Shown here: piece after piece, positions 13,211-13,216 of the stretch
Position numbering within the stretch: the first letter of the stretch is position 1
Layout: each line of letters starts with the position of its first letter
Made by a program: the position numbers and the translations under genes
Source: an uncultured Clostridia bacterium
Lineage (GTDB): Bacteria > Bacillota > Clostridia > TANB77 > CAG-508
DNA length: 13,216 nucleotides
Assembly: GCA_944393455.1 (NCBI GenBank)
Contig: CALYAH010000086.1
Location: 1-13,216 of the forward strand
Direction of reading: 5' to 3'
Notes under the pieces: generated by a model
Databases searched by the model: none
Told to the model about the DNA's origin: nothing
The model's input: the letters and a program-made list of their open reading frames with translations, nothing else

Positions 13211-13216
13211 AAGTTA

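Overview
This window is the chromosomal replication-origin neighbourhood of a very AT-rich, low-GC Gram-positive bacterium, most likely an uncultured member of the Clostridia. The evidence is the gene order rpmH-rnpA-yidD-yidC-jag-mnmE-mnmG-rsmG-parA-parB diverging from dnaA-dnaN, strong GGAGG ribosome-binding sites, AGA-dominated arginine codons, a YidC without a lipobox, and a DUF4446 gene after parB. I cannot name the species. I see no mobile element, CRISPR array or phage gene.

Layout, left to right. Two tRNA-Ser genes (GCU and UGA anticodons) lie on the minus strand at 12-255. A small unknown plus-strand gene (418-612) has a near-consensus promoter and shares a bidirectional terminator with the next block. 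The minus strand from 10014 down to 631 then carries rpmH, rnpA, yidD, yidC and jag; a terminator with an embedded promoter; mnmE; a 464-base A-rich gap; mnmG and rsmG; a second terminator with an embedded promoter; and parA, parB and a DUF4446 gene. The origin is bipartite: DnaA boxes lie on both sides of dnaA (10184-10393 and 11871-12036). dnaN closes the window.

The genes cover initiation (dnaA, dnaN, oriC), origin segregation (parA, parB), membrane insertion (yidC, yidD, jag), RNase P and ribosome components (rnpA, rpmH), and tRNA or rRNA modification (mnmE, mnmG, rsmG).

The main observation is that mnmE and mnmG, the two subunits of the tRNA wobble-uridine modification enzyme, are each interrupted by a one-base (+1) frameshift of the same form. 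In both, an extra C sits exactly at a codon boundary before a conserved glycine codon GGA, so the zero frame reads CGG. By manual scan of about 3,680 codons these are the only two places where the zero frame meets CGG; CGG is otherwise unused as a sense codon here. Everything else in both proteins looks intact. This could be paired +1 recoding at an unassigned or starved CGG codon, possibly autoregulatory. It could also be coordinated early decay of one pathway, or two similar sequence errors. The window alone cannot decide between these.
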